A stretch of DNA of 64,000 nt. Source: Phytophthora sp. 'mugwort'. Lineage: Eukaryota; Oomycota; Peronosporomycetes; Peronosporales; Peronosporaceae. The notes under the pieces were generated by a model that was given only the letters and a program-made list of their open reading frames with translations, was not told the origin of the DNA and made no database searches. Position 1 is the stretch's first letter. Every line of letters begins with the position of its first letter. Location: contig JAUCEF010000017.1 in NCBI GenBank assembly GCA_033558025.1, forward strand, positions 2,976,001-3,040,000, given 5' to 3'. The position numbers and the translations under genes were made by a program. Shown here piece by piece: positions 11,353-24,077 of the stretch.

Positions 11353-12616
11353 CGCACTAGCAACGGCCAGCATAACAGCAAAATCATGCGAGGGAGCGGC
11401 AATACGAAATCTTGGATGTTCAAATAGTGCATTCATCACCCCCAAATAATGGCGTATAAAGCCGTAGAGCCGTAGCGTTGATGCCTGCTAGAGCTCGAAT
11501 GGTGTGGTATGACCACCCCTGCTCATTCGATAATATCGCTGAACTGCCCTTCTCGCTCGCGGTGCGGTATCCACTCCAAACGCGTTCGGGGAACATGCCG
11601 CGAGTTGTCCCGGTGTAGGACGGTCGACGCTGGATAGAAGTAGTACACACTTGTAGGGCTCAAAGAACGGTTAACAAACTAAGTCGAATATAAAACTCCA
11701 ACTTGTTATCTACCGGGTAAATTCACGACTGACTAACTCAAACCGGGCGGCGAGGCCCCAGAACCGCTGTCTCATCTCTGGAGTCCGCACGCCACCTTCG
11801 TGACCTTTACACGCCCTCCCCATCCCACGTGTCAGGCACTTGTCATCCCTCCGACTGTTTCGTTAACACACACCTGGCCGCTGTCCGTACTTACCTCTGT
11901 GACCTCCGTCCTCGCAGCTGGGCCGCTTCTTCACAAATGGCCCACGGTCCCTCCCCAACCGGGAACAGGGACGAACCGCAGACCGTTTCCCCACCAGACC
12001 CAAATTGACGGTATACTGAAGGCAGGTGTAGACCAGACCCGACTCGCCTATCCGTAAAGCTGATTCTCCGGCCAATGGGTGTCAACCAGTTCTTCAACCG
12101 TGGACCGTCGCGCAAGCTGTGGCCCACACGGAGTCAGACGATAACCACCGTCTGGACTCGGGGGTCAAACGACCTTAGCTCTCGTGCTTGAGTAGCCACA
12201 ATTGCTGACGCCAACAAGGTGATTGTAGCGATCTCATAACAGGTCTTGCTTCTGCCGTGAGCCGTGATCCAACAACGGGTTGTGACTCGTGTTTGAGGTC
12301 ACCAGGTCAGATGCAATGAACCATATGTATTTTTAACGACTAATTAGATAGCGGGATCCGGCATCATAGGAACGCCCCTAATACTATACTATTAGTGCGG
12401 TATCTTCTGCGCTACAAAACACATATGACGTATGATAGGCCTGGTGTTTTGGAAATTTTGAGTAGAACACAAATTTCATAAATCGCCAAAGTTGCAATTA
12501 CCCTATTTCAAAATGGTACACTGTACCTTATTCAATTCGCAGGTTTGTACCTACTTCAGTTCATAACCGCCCAGATCAGACTTCCGCACCAGTTCGGCTG
12601 ACGAGGCGTGGCCGAC
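11353..12616. other. Upstream intergenic region of the TBC gene
   Basis: No recognisable coding region or repeat. The last 200 bases are AT-richer and presumably contain the promoter of the gene starting at 12617. No convincing oomycete initiator could be pinned. Confidence 0.4.
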
Positions 12617-15600
12617 ATGGAGCCCCCCAGCGAAGACGACGCGTCCACATCGCTCCCTACTTTACTCACACGCTCACAAGATATGGATGAAGCCAATACC
12701 ACCCTCCGCGCCGTTAGTAACTCCACGGACACTCCACAACCTGCCTCTAAAGACGCAGCACCCTCTCCCGATGTTCGTTCTAATGTTTCAGCCACCAAAC
12801 AGCGCACGCGCAGCCTACTGGAGTGCCAATTGGAGAGCGAGATGCAGAAGAGAAGACCCGACCACTTCGTAATCGGTGTAACGTGTCGCTCGCTCGGTAG
12901 TGTGCCCTCAGAACTGCGCTCCCAAGTCTGGCAGGAACTCTTGGGCGTGGCCCGCAGCGAGCGACTGTGTCTTGACCAAAGCATTCTGCAGGTGGAAGAG
13001 GACCTGGACAACCAACGGGTTATCGCTGCTGATGCTGCCAGGACTAGAGGCAATGAGCCTCGCTTCAAGCAGCCGGAGACCGTGGAGCTCGTGGTCAAGC
13101 TGCTCACGTACTATTGCAAGTGCCGCAGCATCAGATACAAGCAGGGCATGAACGAGGTGCTCGCCCCCTTCCTCTTGCTAACAGAGCAGCGTGATGGCTG
13201 CGACGAGAGGGTCCCGTTGGCTGAGGGGGCCGTGTTCCAGTGCTTCTACGCGCTGATCGACAGGTTTCTGCCCCATGTGTTCGTGGATAAGGAGTTTCGG
13301 TCGCTGCAGTGCTCATTTCAGCTCTACAGGCTCTTGATGCTGTACCACGACCCCGAACTGTGCCACTATCTGGATCAGCACGACATGACTCCGGAACTCT
13401 ATGTCACGCCGTGGTTTATGACACTATTTGCAAGATCTTTGCCGCCAGAGTTCGTCTTTTATCTGTGGGATTTTTTCTTGTTGGAGGAAGACCCGTTCTT
13501 GCTCCACTTTGTGGCGTACGCACTGGTAACGGCGAAGCGGAAGCAGATTTTTGAAGCGGATATTGCAATGCTGCCCCAAGTGCTGAGCTCACTGACGTTT
13601 TCGTCGCGTGACGAGCTGGAACAAGTTTGTATCAGCGCACTTGCGATCTCAGAGTCGACGCCAAGGTCCTTCAAGCGGGACTTGTACTCGGTCTGCTATG
13701 GAGGCTTCACGGACGCGATGGTGCCGTTTCTCGATCAGTTGTATGCATGCTCGAGTCTTCAAGTGTACCCCGAGGAATTAGTGCGCAACTTGCTGGACCG
13801 ATTGGAAACGAAAGCGAAAGAGAAGCGCATGTCAATACTAGCGCCAGCTGCTCTAGAAGAGTTTGCCAGTGTCCAAGAGACGTTAAACCCGTTGTTATCA
13901 CCTACGAACAAGCAGGCACCGCCATTGTATCCTACTGGAAGCGAAGAAGCAGATGAAGACACGACATTGAAGTTTATCGTGTTGGACTGTCGGCCTGCTG
14001 ACGACTACCACAGGTCGCACCTGAGTCTTTCTCACCACATCGACCCAAACATCATGGGACGACCAGATGCTCTTGATGGGTTAATGAAGGGCTTTTCACA
14101 CATGAAAGGCTGCCATTTTTGCTTCGTTGGACCTTCGATCGAGTCGCCATCCGTTCGTACGAGGTCCTCGTCGAATAATGCAACGCTGAGCACAATTGTT
14201 CGCCTGGCCAGAGTCATTTCAAACGACAAGTCGGCTCAAGAGCCGAGTCAGAAGCCACTTGAAGCCCATGTAACAGCAGAAGTTGCTGGAGAAATGCCTT
14301 CTTCGTCGACTGGCCCTGTGATTTTATCTCGTAAGCAAAGTCCTGGAGAACCTGGTGCCTTAGCAAGCGAGATCGGCAGTGATGGGACATCTAAGGTACA
14401 TGCGGAGCACGTGTCTGTGACTCGACTTGTGCTTATGTTTTTGCAAAAAGGATTCAAATACGTGAGCCGTTTGGACGGAGGATTTGACGAGCTCGAGAAG
14501 AACATCCGAAGTATGGACACTTTCGCGCAGGAGCAGCTTCTCGTGTCGTCGCCTCTGCCTCTACCGGTTACTGAGCAAGTAGAACTGGCACCGGACTCGG
14601 CTGGGAACTCATCTATAGGGGGATTCAACTTGCTCGCAAAAATTGGTTTGAGTCGCTCACGTGCACCTTCACAAGACGATTTCACGATGGAAGCCAGTAC
14701 CAACACGCGCACAGAAGCCGCAGACACAAGCAATAACCACTCCACCTGTATCACAACGAGTGTATCTACTTCAGTGTCATCAGCTCCAAGCAGCAGTTTA
14801 TCCAAGGAAGTGAAAGAAGTTAAGAAGACGAAGACTAAAATTACGAGCTCAGCAGTATCAACGTTGTCGCAACGCCTCATGCTTTTGAAGGCAGCAGCTA
14901 AAGATGCTGTATCGTCAACTTCGAGCTCAATAGCTCGAACCGACAGTAATGCGTCCGCGGAGGCAAAGGACGCCGTTGAAGAAAGCCACGCTTCAAGCGA
15001 AGAGGGATGGGTGGAAGTGCGTGTCACGACATGTGAAATGGCGGAAAAGAGTAGCGGGAAAACCACAGATGTCGAGCTACAACCTGGTCCTATCGGAATC
15101 TTGTTTCAGAAGTCGCGTACGTCCAAGATATTCCAAGCCGTCGTCGATAGCGTAGTTCCGGACAGCCAAGCGTCTGATACGAGGCTGATCAAGACTGGAG
15201 ATTTGCTCGTTGCGATCAACGGAGAGAGTCTGGAAGATGTGCCTTTTCTCACTGTAATCGAGCGTGTCATTGAAGCATCTCGACCAGTGGTGCTACGCTT
15301 TCTTACGCCTGTAAGTTCGCGACAGGACAAGGAGGCTACCGTTTCTGACATCCCACCACTTTCTCCTACGCTTGTAAGCGCGACTCGGCACTCGATTTGT
15401 ATCACGTGGGATAAATTGCCTACCTCGGTCGCGGCAACAGCGGTAGCACGCTACCAACTCCAGTTTGCGAAGCAGTCGGGCGACGAATTCAATCCTTGGC
15501 TGCCAGTCGCGATGAAACAGGAAGGAACAACAGCCGAAGTGGATACCACTGGTGTCACTGACCAGACGAATGGTACGATGGTTGGTCTGGAGCCGGGTGA

Positions 15601-17464
15601 ATCTTTAGTATTTCGCGTTCGTTATGGAGATGGACAGCGGTGGGGACCATATAGTTTATCGAGTGGCTCTATGAGGACACTGGATGTCCGCACACCAGGT
15701 GCAGCAACGTCTACGTCAGGGACCGTAACACCGACGTCTGTGAGCCAAGAAGACTTGACGACAGCGGTTTTCCTCCCTGGTGTTTGTCCTGAATACGTGG
15801 AGCGAGGCCGCTTTTTCTACCGCGTGCTTCTAGCATTGCGAGCAAGACGGCGCCCGGATTTTAACGCCGACAAACTGGACATTATACTGGAAAGGGGGCT
15901 TGTCATTAAGGGATCGGAGAGACTTGTGTGTCCAGGAACCAACCAGATCTTTGTTCGACTGGCATTTGGAGAAACTGACGACATTGAAGATCAGTACAGA
16001 GAGTACGAAGGAGCTGGTGCTGAACTGATGTTGCTCCGCAATGGACAGAGAGAGGCGGATGATGATGCTGACGGGGTGTGGGCCTTCGAAAATACCCCTG
16101 ACGGTGATGTAGTTCTTGAACGGCTTCCTGAATCTACCATTGAAGAAACTGGGCCTTCGCTACAAGAGCAGGCGAAGTCGATGGTTCAGTCATTCCTCAA
16201 TTCAAGTGGTATTGCCCCACCTAGTGCGATTAACAGTGGAAACCTTGGCGACAAAGTCAATTCCAACAGCACTGGGTCAATCAGTTCCATGGTCTCCACT
16301 GCAGCAAGCAGCAGCAACGGTAACAGTGCGTCATCATCGTCTGTTGCACCACATATTTTGCAGGTATTTGCTGCATCCAGCTCCGAAGTTGTCGTTACAT
16401 GGGATCCAGTGAATGATGTTGGCGTGACCAAGTACCAGATCCAGTATGTGAAGGATCGATTGGCAGCCATGTGGTGGACAGTAAAGACTGACATTGGCGC
16501 CGATACGCTCAAATACTCAGTCACGGGCTTGCAACCAAATACGCCCTATTTGTTCCGAATTCGCAGTAGTACCGAGGACAACAAGTGGAGCCCATACAGC
16601 GAGTCAAGTGCGAGCTGTCGCACACTCCCTAGTGGCAAAGTTTCGGCAAATAACTCGTCAAGTGATGAAAATGAGACGCTCCCCGTCACACGACGACATA
16701 CGAACAGCACTGGAAAAAAGCAACTATTGATACCATCGATGACTACTGCGCCACAGAGTGCACCTATGCGCACTGGAAGTACTATTCTGGACAAAGCCGT
16801 TGCTGTAGCTTCCCGGTTGCGACGACGCTCGAATTCCTCTAATAACCATCAGGTGGAAACACAATCTGATGAGACCCCACTGAGCAACAAGGAAAAAAAA
16901 AAGGGCAACGACGAGACGCAACAAGATGAGGATGAGAATCACAAGCAGCTCGAACGACCTTCGTCACAATACATCAATTTGGCAAGCTGGAAGTCCTCGG
17001 CAAGTGATATTTACAAGGATTTTCGTTTCTACCAGGCCATAATATTTGAACAGCAAGACGAAGATGCTCACCGACAGTTGAGTCGATTGGGGACTCGAGA
17101 GCTGATTGTCACACCTGTGGCGCTTATTGTGCTAAACGTGATGACGGCGACACGTGAGGGATTTGCGTTAGTAGAAGAATGGAGACTTTTGACATCGCTG
17201 ACAAAGATTGCCGAGCGAGATGACTTAGACAACTCCCTCGTCTTCCACTTCAAGGTTGGTAGTTTATTGCTGTTTCACCTGTATGTGTACGTAACTCATG
17301 TTGTGATCTTGTGTGCTTTGAATTCGTAGGATCAAGTGGAAACTACTCCCGGTTGTGCTGACGACATACAACTGAGCGACCAGCTGATTGTTGTAGTCGA
17401 AGGGGCCAAAGCATGCTTAAAAGTTGTACAGGAGTATCGGGCGAAGGTGAATCTTGACGGATAA
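12617..17464 (+). CDS. TBC/rhodanese/PDZ/FN3 multidomain Rab-GAP-like protein (TBC1D23-like)
   Basis: Two exons, 12617-17254 and 17330-17464, are separated by a 75-base intron (GTTGGT...CGTAG); the frame joins exactly to give 1590 residues. I start at the first ATG, 12617, because the open frame upstream begins with GTG. A TBC domain lies at about residues 80-330 with both catalytic fingers visible: IxxDxxR (D139, R142) and YKQG (Q176). TBC domains stimulate GTP hydrolysis by Rab GTPases, so activity is plausible. A rhodanese-like fold follows (about 450-620), then a low-complexity serine-rich linker, a PDZ domain (about 825-900), two fibronectin type III domains (about 915-1025 and 1245-1338) and a C-terminal domain (about 1450-1590) that may be PH-like. 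TBC plus rhodanese plus a C-terminal PH-like domain is the TBC1D23 plan, an endosome-to-Golgi trafficking factor. The PDZ and FN3 insertions are unusual. The partner Rab cannot be told. Confidence 0.88.
17255..17329 (+). other. Intron of the TBC gene
   Basis: A 75-base intron with donor GTTGGT and acceptor CGTAG. Removing it adds a 44-residue C-terminal exon in phase 0, which completes the last domain. Confidence 0.85.
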
Positions 17465-18054
17465 TTGCGCCTGTGGGTATGTCATGTCAAGGAACGTATT
17501 GTACAAATGTCGAGCAGCACCAGGCCTCTAGATGTGATATCATGTACATGTACGACAAACTACTAAATATTACCTAAAAAAGTAATTGATAGATATTTTA
17601 CTGCTCATACCCTTCATGTTTCTCCGCTTACAGTCGTGCTTGTTGTCAAGATGAGCTCATTGGAACTGTTTGAAGAAGACCTCAACGTTTGCAGAGCGAC
17701 TAAGGTGCGGGCTACGTGGCGTTGGAACTTAAGTTTCGTGGGAGCTAAGCGTACACATAGTCGAAAGAAAGAGAGTGCAGTCCAGTACTCGTCCATCCGC
17801 ACGCTTGCCAGCTACCAAAATGAAAAAAAGTTAGAAAAATAAAATGTATAACGCCAGCAACGTCATCAATATTTACCCCAAGAAGATAGAAGACGCCTAC
17901 ATCGTCTGAGTGGATGTCATTGTGAGCCTCGTCGCGCCAGGGCTTCAGCACCTCCAGCACACAACTGTATGCTTCCAGTTCTGAATAATAATGACATCAT
18001 ACAACACGTGAGTACAATGCAATCCATCGCTAAAATACGGAAAGCATTGCTTAT
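17465..18054. other. Convergent intergenic region
   Basis: 590 bases between the tail-to-tail TBC and methyltransferase-like genes. Small open frames on both strands show no motif. The AT-rich run near 17560-17600 probably belongs to the 3' untranslated region. Confidence 0.5.
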
Positions 18055-20742
18055 CTAACCGTAAAACCAACGTGCCAATTGTAGACGAATTCCTCGCGTG
18101 GTGACGTCCGTCTCGGTTTGCTGCTCCATGTGGTAAAAAGTCCGCCAGGATTTCACACCTGCTTCGATTAAGATGCTTTGAGAGTGTTTCGACTCGGTCT
18201 GTTCTTGTCTTCTCAACCGGTTCAGCAATTCCCATTGTAACACTGCAAACAAGTCGAAATCCCAACCCGTTTGCGCTAATAGAGCAAGAAGAGTATCCAC
18301 TGAAAAGCAGCGAGCACCGTCGTCAAAGCTCATCATACCCCACAACAAATCGCAATCACCAGGCGTGAAATGCGCAAACTGGTGTCTGAAGCTGGTGTGC
18401 AGAGCCCTTGAGATGGGACTTGGGGTACTTTTGGCTCGTACAACAGCACACTTGTTAAATCTCCGAGACTCAATTGTCGCGGAAAAGACATCAAAAGTAT
18501 CACTAGCTGGAGTTGACACGAACTCGGAGCTTATGGAAATGCCAGTAAGATTGTGGTTGAGGATTTCAAAGAACCGCTGCAATACTTCAAAGTCCACAGG
18601 AAGACAGAAACAGTCTGGATGAGGAGACAACTGCGGTAGCTGTAGACTCACGTGTTGCGTGGATCCGTCTTTAGTAGAATATTCGGCATTCACATTAGTG
18701 ATAAACGCACTCGAGATAGCGTCACGGAAGGAAAAACGTGCATCACCTGCCAGGACGGCGACGGGGAACGCTTCTGCGTCGCCATCTTTCTCGATAAGCG
18801 TCAAGAAGAACTCGAACGCTTCAACGGGGAAGAAAACCAGCCCAGTGGATGAAACTGGTTCGGAAGCAGCGACCCGAGATTGGAATTGATCCAACATTTG
18901 CACTAGTGTTGCATTGAGTCGGTCGTCTTCATAAACGGCTTGTACCCGTGGATCTGATATTGGACGGAGCGTAATGGCCATGTCGGTGATGCTTGACGTG
19001 TTCTTGTCAAGCAGTGCGGCTTGTAGTATTACACGCTCGTCCACAATGAGGCCAGCAGATTCATTGATATTCTCTGATAGCGACGGATCCCGCTGGATGG
19101 CTACTGTGAAAATGTCAGCACGCAGTGAGTCTAAGAAATAGTTCCCCACCAGCACCACAGAACCATCACTTCCGACGTGCCACTGCCGTTGTGAGTGCAC
19201 TAGCTCCAACGTTTTGCGTGTCCCAGAAGCACCGTGAACGAATTCATGTGTGTCGAAGAGGGCGAAGTCCAAGAGCCCACGCTCAAGAAATGGACGAAAA
19301 CACGCCATCTGCCGACGCGAACTCAGTACTTGGTCACTTAAATCTGTCGCGACGACCAACGGCACCAGCCCTCGTCTTTTAAACTCATCGTTTGCCTCCA
19401 CGAGCTCGGTAAAATGTAGCAGGAAGGAGTGTAGGAATTTGCACGAGCCACTAGCAGCCTCCCACACGAAGCAATTGGGGGAATTATTTTCTCTGAAGCG
19501 AGGCGTGACATAGTGAGCACTGCTCAGCAAGAAGTCGACTGCAATTCGGGCGTAAGCTGCAGCAAGGAACGAACTGCTGGAGACACCGAACGGGATCGCG
19601 CCTGAACTCCACGCCCGGATGCCTTGATCTTTGTAAAACTGTTTTTGCGTATCCCATAGACAAGACTCCGACAGCCGAGCGAGTTCTGGCGGTGCAGCTT
19701 GACTCGAAGATAATGTCTCAAGGAACAACAGAGACGCCACCGGTTCCTGCTTCGGTACTGCTGAAGGCTCCTTCACGGGCTTTGCAGACGGATATACGCC
19801 GCTCCAAATATTCACCTCTCGTCGCTGTAATTCTGCAATCTCACGCCGCACTCGTGGCTGTGGGAGGAGCTGCGTTTGTCTCTGAAGCTTTTTCGCACAA
19901 ACCCGGACAAGCTCCGGATGGAAGTGACTCCATCGTAATACCAGTAGAAGTAGTTGAAATGGCAACTGGTTAATCGTCGAGAACATTGTTGCTCGTGCTG
20001 CTCCGAGAGCCTCAGAAGAGCCCGGGACCCAGCGAACAATCTCCATTACAAAATGCCACCCGCACTGATCTCGTAGACAATCCAACGGCTGTGTAATAAA
20101 CTTGAAATTCTTCCCTTCGGGGGGCCTTTCTCGACTCAAACATTCGAGATGATACATTGATGAACTCTCTCTCCTTCTACTATCAGCTACCGACCGTAAT
20201 AATCCAGCAGCGTTGTGCAGCACAAGCAACATGTTCATATCGGAGAGGTTTTGCAGCGTCAATGTGATCTCTTCCATCTGCTTAACTGCAACCTCGTCCT
20301 CGCATGGCGCATACACCACGAGAAACATTGCAGTCAACGCTCCATCTCCATCACAAGTAACTCGATCTAGTGTCCATTGCTGGAGCTCGCCCACACTAGC
20401 CACGTGCCCGTACATGTAACAGCCCTCATTAATTGGGTTGCTGGCTGTTCGTGCCTCATTCCGGCGCAAAAAGCCTGTCACCAACTTCGATAGCATCGCT
20501 CCTTGTTCAGCGATGACGACATCACCTAATGAGATTAACACGTACTTGTCCACTTGGCACTGCGTGGCAGCTCGTTCCAGCACTTGCACCAAAGCCTCCG
20601 CCAGCCAACATTGTATCAGGTCGTCATGCAGCTTGGTTACGTCCATCCAGCAGCAGTAAGTGAGACCTGGTAAGGCGTTACGAGAGCGGACGGACCGTCG
20701 CTGGTCGGAACGGGTGGCGCCGACGACTCTGTGCACCAACAT
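18055..20742 (-). CDS. Uncharacterised 895-residue protein with a possible SAM-methyltransferase-like core
   Basis: A single uninterrupted frame with ATG at 20742. An internal ATG (residue 33, MDVTKLHDD) could be the true start, since the first 32 residues are basic and poorly ordered. Residues around 420-480 read FVWEAASGSCKFLHSFLLHF...LVPLVVATDLSD. The 'E-x-x-x-G-S-x-K-F' motif followed about 25-30 residues later by a strand ending in ATD resembles motif I and the acidic post-I position of class I AdoMet-dependent methyltransferases. No N/D-PP-Y/F motif IV was found, so substrate and activity are open. No signal peptide or membrane segment is evident. I do not recognise the family by name. 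Confidence 0.7.
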   Translation of the reverse strand: MLVHRVVGATRSDQRRSVRSRNALPGLTYCCWMDVTKLHDDLIQCWLAEALVQVLERAATQCQVDKYVLISLGDVVIAEQGAMLSKLVTGFLRRNEARTASNPINEGCYMYGHVASVGELQQWTLDRVTCDGDGALTAMFLVVYAPCEDEVAVKQMEEITLTLQNLSDMNMLLVLHNAAGLLRSVADSRRRESSSMYHLECLSRERPPEGKNFKFITQPLDCLRDQCGWHFVMEIVRWVPGSSEALGAARATMFSTINQLPFQLLLLVLRWSHFHPELVRVCAKKLQRQTQLLPQPRVRREIAELQRREVNIWSGVYPSAKPVKEPSAVPKQEPVASLLFLETLSSSQAAPPELARLSESCLWDTQKQFYKDQGIRAWSSGAIPFGVSSSSFLAAAYARIAVDFLLSSAHYVTPRFRENNSPNCFVWEAASGSCKFLHSFLLHFTELVEANDEFKRRGLVPLVVATDLSDQVLSSRRQMACFRPFLERGLLDFALFDTHEFVHGASGTRKTLELVHSQRQWHVGSDGSVVLVGNYFLDSLRADIFTVAIQRDPSLSENINESAGLIVDERVILQAALLDKNTSSITDMAITLRPISDPRVQAVYEDDRLNATLVQMLDQFQSRVAASEPVSSTGLVFFPVEAFEFFLTLIEKDGDAEAFPVAVLAGDARFSFRDAISSAFITNVNAEYSTKDGSTQHVSLQLPQLSPHPDCFCLPVDFEVLQRFFEILNHNLTGISISSEFVSTPASDTFDVFSATIESRRFNKCAVVRAKSTPSPISRALHTSFRHQFAHFTPGDCDLLWGMMSFDDGARCFSVDTLLALLAQTGWDFDLFAVLQWELLNRLRRQEQTESKHSQSILIEAGVKSWRTFYHMEQQTETDVTTRGIRLQLARWFYG

Positions 20743-21127
20743 GGCTACATTTTCATCAGCCCATTAATATACTGTACCTGTCGGTATTAATCACCCAGGT
20801 TGATGTTGATCTTCACGCTACATGAGACGGAAAATAGTTTTCGTCGCTTTTTATTTTATGTGCTTTTATAAGGATAAATACCACATTCTTATTATTCCCA
20901 CTGGGTTATGCATGGCGTCCTGATATTACGCCTACCTTGAAGATTACTATAAGACCCAGCGGCTTGTTGTAGACCTCACGGGATTTGAGAAGTCCACAGG
21001 CGACCCCAAGCAAACTAACAGCATTTTTCCTATTTTCCTACTAGGAATGGCTTAAAGCTGGCGAACAGCATGATTTGAATTCGGACGGATACAGTAGTTA
21101 AGTCATTGCACCATTTCGAGCTCTCCG
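20743..21127. other. Upstream region of the 895-residue gene
   Basis: No coding signal or repeat recognised. Confidence 0.4.
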
Positions 21128-22010
21128 TTACAGTATCAGCAGCCAACGCAGAAGCCAAGGTGCTACAACCTTAATTGTTTCGAAGGACATCAGCAACGCC
21201 AAATCTCCATTTCCTGCCGCAACATCCCGTTGAACTAGCGGAGTTGCTCCTCTTTGGTTTCTCATTAGCAGCTGTGTCAGCTTCACTGTCCTCATCCTGC
21301 TGTTTTGAATTTGCTTTGCTCCGCCTTCCATTTCGTGCAGTTCGCCTAGAGGTGTCTTGGTTTCTCGCAGAACCACAATCACGCGTATCTTTGGCCTTCT
21401 TGCCCCTCCGACGTTCATTTTCTTCTTACATCTCCAAGGCATTCTTCTGCATGGAGCCAATTTCTTATCATCTTCCCCCTTACGCTGCTTATCGTTATTG
21501 CGCCCCTCTTGGGCTTTTTCCATCTCGGTTTCACCTCGGAGGCTATTGACCAGTACATTAACATAGGATTGTGTCATCATGATTCAACATCCGAACAACA
21601 TTACGGTGTGTTTCTTCTACTCCAGTCAGAATGCTACTTTCCATTTCATCGTTGTGATTATAGCGTTCATGTTTCCAAGTTGCGTCGATGGTCCTCAAAG
21701 TCTTTGCTCATATCCATTCCTTTTTCAATTCTCGCACAATACAATTCGGCACGAATTTTAACGCAAAATCTCGCTTCATCTTATCTTGTTCAAATGCTGT
21801 CCATATCTCGCTCGCTCTAGTCGTCTTGCAAACCTTTTTTGCATCCTTCGCAAACAAGCCATGAAGCATAATATCTAAACTAGTTCCGTTCCTTGAGAAT
21901 CTGATTTCCGTCTACATCTTGAAAGTCGGGCCTTCAACGTCCATCACCACGTTCTAGCAGTCGCGTTGTAGCAAATATAGTTTCAAATGGTCCTTGTACA
22001 AGTCCAAGCC
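21128..22010 (-). mobile_element. Ty1/copia gag remnant
   Basis: In reverse complement, a frame around 21880-21750 reads LHGLFAKDAKKVCKTTRASE and then IWTAFEQDKMKRDFA. Shortly after, another frame gives GVEETHRNVVRML. These match the spacing and hydrophobic pattern of copia gag (UBN2-type) proteins. A lysine/arginine-rich stretch follows, as in the nucleocapsid end, but no intact CCHC knuckle is seen. Multiple stops are present. Confidence 0.5.
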
Positions 22011-22454
22011 TCCCTCGTCGTCGTACTTGGGAGCGTTTGCAGCACCATGAACCTTCCTTATACCCGGCTGATGCAGTTGTTCGCAGGCTTGTCTTTGGTC
22101 GACATTAGCTTGAGGAAGTTACGATGCAGCATCACGAGGGGGTTGGCGAACAACGTGAGACCGTTACTTGGACTGCAATCAGGGAGACAACGGAAAGCAG
22201 TGAGACTAAGAAGCTTGCTGTTAAGGATGTAGTGGCTGCGAAGGGGAGAAGCCCCGCAGAACATTGCGTAAGTAGTAGTAGGAGGTTTACAAAGAACATC
22301 AATATCATTTTCACCAGCTAGGAGGCATAAGCCGATAAATTCATGTAGGCAGATCGCGGCGGATCAATAACGTATTTCTATATTAGGCTAGTTACTTTCA
22401 CTGAAGAGACGGAGTCAGGAGTTCGCCAAAGTTGTTTGTCTGCGAAACAGGGTT

Positions 22455-22950
22455 ATGAGCTTAACGCACGACCAAGCCTCCGCCACAAACTCAAGCGCCA
22501 TGCCGAAGACCGTTGATGCTACGTGGGAAGTGACCATATCGGAGAAGAGCGGTGGTCCAATCTATCGGAACGGACAGAACTGGCCATACTACCGCAAGTG
22601 GACGGAGCTGGCGGCGCGTAAGAAACACAAGGATCCCATAGAAATCATGACCGACAAGAAGGGGTATGATGCTGCCTGGAGTGACGTGCAGAAGATTGTG
22701 CAGGCGAGTCTCCAGCTGGATTTCAGGAGCTGATAATATCATCGGTGAGCACTGACGTTGGCAACAGCTCATGGATATGGTCGATGGGCCAGCCATGTGG
22801 AAGTATCTATGCCACCGTTTTAATGGAGCTGCTCATGAACCGACCCGCGCCATGAGGAAACGTCAGCTGTTCGCTCAGTTGAAGGCTGCCCGGTGCAAGC
22901 CTAATTGCAATGTGGAAGAACATCGCAGCTACATGTGCCGACTACACTAG
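22455..22950 (+). mobile_element. Ty1/copia gag fragment
   Basis: The frame opening at 22455 encodes 92 residues. The N-terminal half includes WEVTISEKSGG and a basic segment. After a stop at 22733 another frame reads MDMVDGPAMWKYLCHRFNGA followed by a lysine/arginine-rich helix (LFAQLKAARCK), the A-x-x-x-W-x-x-L pattern of copia gag. The element is truncated; pol is not recognisable downstream. Orientation is opposite to the neighbouring copia gag at 21.1-22.0 kb, so they are separate insertions. Confidence 0.5.
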
Positions 22951-24077
22951 TTTCAGACATTGACTGTGGTTGCTCCGCAAAGGGTAAGGATGGCGAAAAG
23001 CCACATAAAACAACGAGCGTCGGGTGATTCTGAGGCGGACCCAGCGCCGAGCTTTCAGCGAGCCGAGCCCTCTGGCGGGCCGAACGCAGAATATTCTCCT
23101 CCCAGGAGCACAGAGACTGCCTTTGCGAAGCAAAGCCCAAGTCCGCGATGACATCGGTCATCAGGAGGGCTAGAGGAACGTGAGATACATGTATGAGTCC
23201 TCCAATGCAAAGGTAAGTTTAAGCCAACAAATAATGTGACGCGGCGACTTGGGTGCAGCTGTCGCGAGCCGTCCTTGGGTGGGTCGGCCTCTAGGTGTAT
23301 GGAAGCAGAACGCTTGTAGAGAGTTAGAATAACCAACAAATCACAATAAGAATTAATGTTGGATCCAAGGCTTTTTCAAGACTGATCTCTTCCTTCACAC
23401 CAGCGGGCAGTGTGCCCTCCTATCTGTCGGTACGCCTGCGTCGATCGTCCCGTCACTCCTTCCTTCGCTTCATCACTCCCTTGTCCTAACGTGAGCCGCT
23501 CCTGTGTAGCCACGCTCCCATGACGTCCGTCCTTGCTGGCTAGCCGACCACCTCGCTCCTCCAGATTCGAATCCCGTTCTTCAACGCCGTCAACTGGCGC
23601 ATCGGTCCCGGCGATCGAGTCCGAGCCCAACCGTTAACAATGGCTTGATTCGGGTCGCCTCATTCATCTTGCAACAGGGCTTCGCGCCCATCATCGTAGA
23701 GCTGCTTAACCAGTAACTGCTCAGCCAACGTCGCTTCGCCAAGCGGACGGACCAGGCCGCGCCCGAGACGGTTGCCACCATTCTACCCGGGACACAACAA
23801 GACGTTATATTGCGTCCCTAAATTAATATAGTAAACCCTTACCCTATTGTGACGTCTGGAGAAACATGGGACGGGGCAAAGTACCGTGACCGACTAAAAG
23901 GAGAGCCAGTCAATGTCATCATTTGATGGCGTTCGGCTGTACGTGCGTAATATGTATAACCCGTTAAAGTAGAGATTTTTTTTGTGGCCGTTCTCAGGTC
24001 GTAGTGAGCGAAGACAGAAGACTGGAATCGACTACAACACAACATTGAATCGTTCAAAATCGACACGTATTATTTGC
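22951..24077. other. Degenerate repetitive DNA without recognisable gene
   Basis: Short overlapping open frames on both strands have no domain match that I can name. The plus-strand reading 23630-23810 is relatively open and may be a gag relic. Confidence 0.3.

Noticed and set aside
12608..12616. Start of the TBC protein at 12608
   Set aside because: The codon is GTG; the first ATG is at 12617.
14248..15066. 272-codon minus-strand open frame
   Set aside because: Antisense shadow of the serine-rich linker of the TBC gene; no motif.
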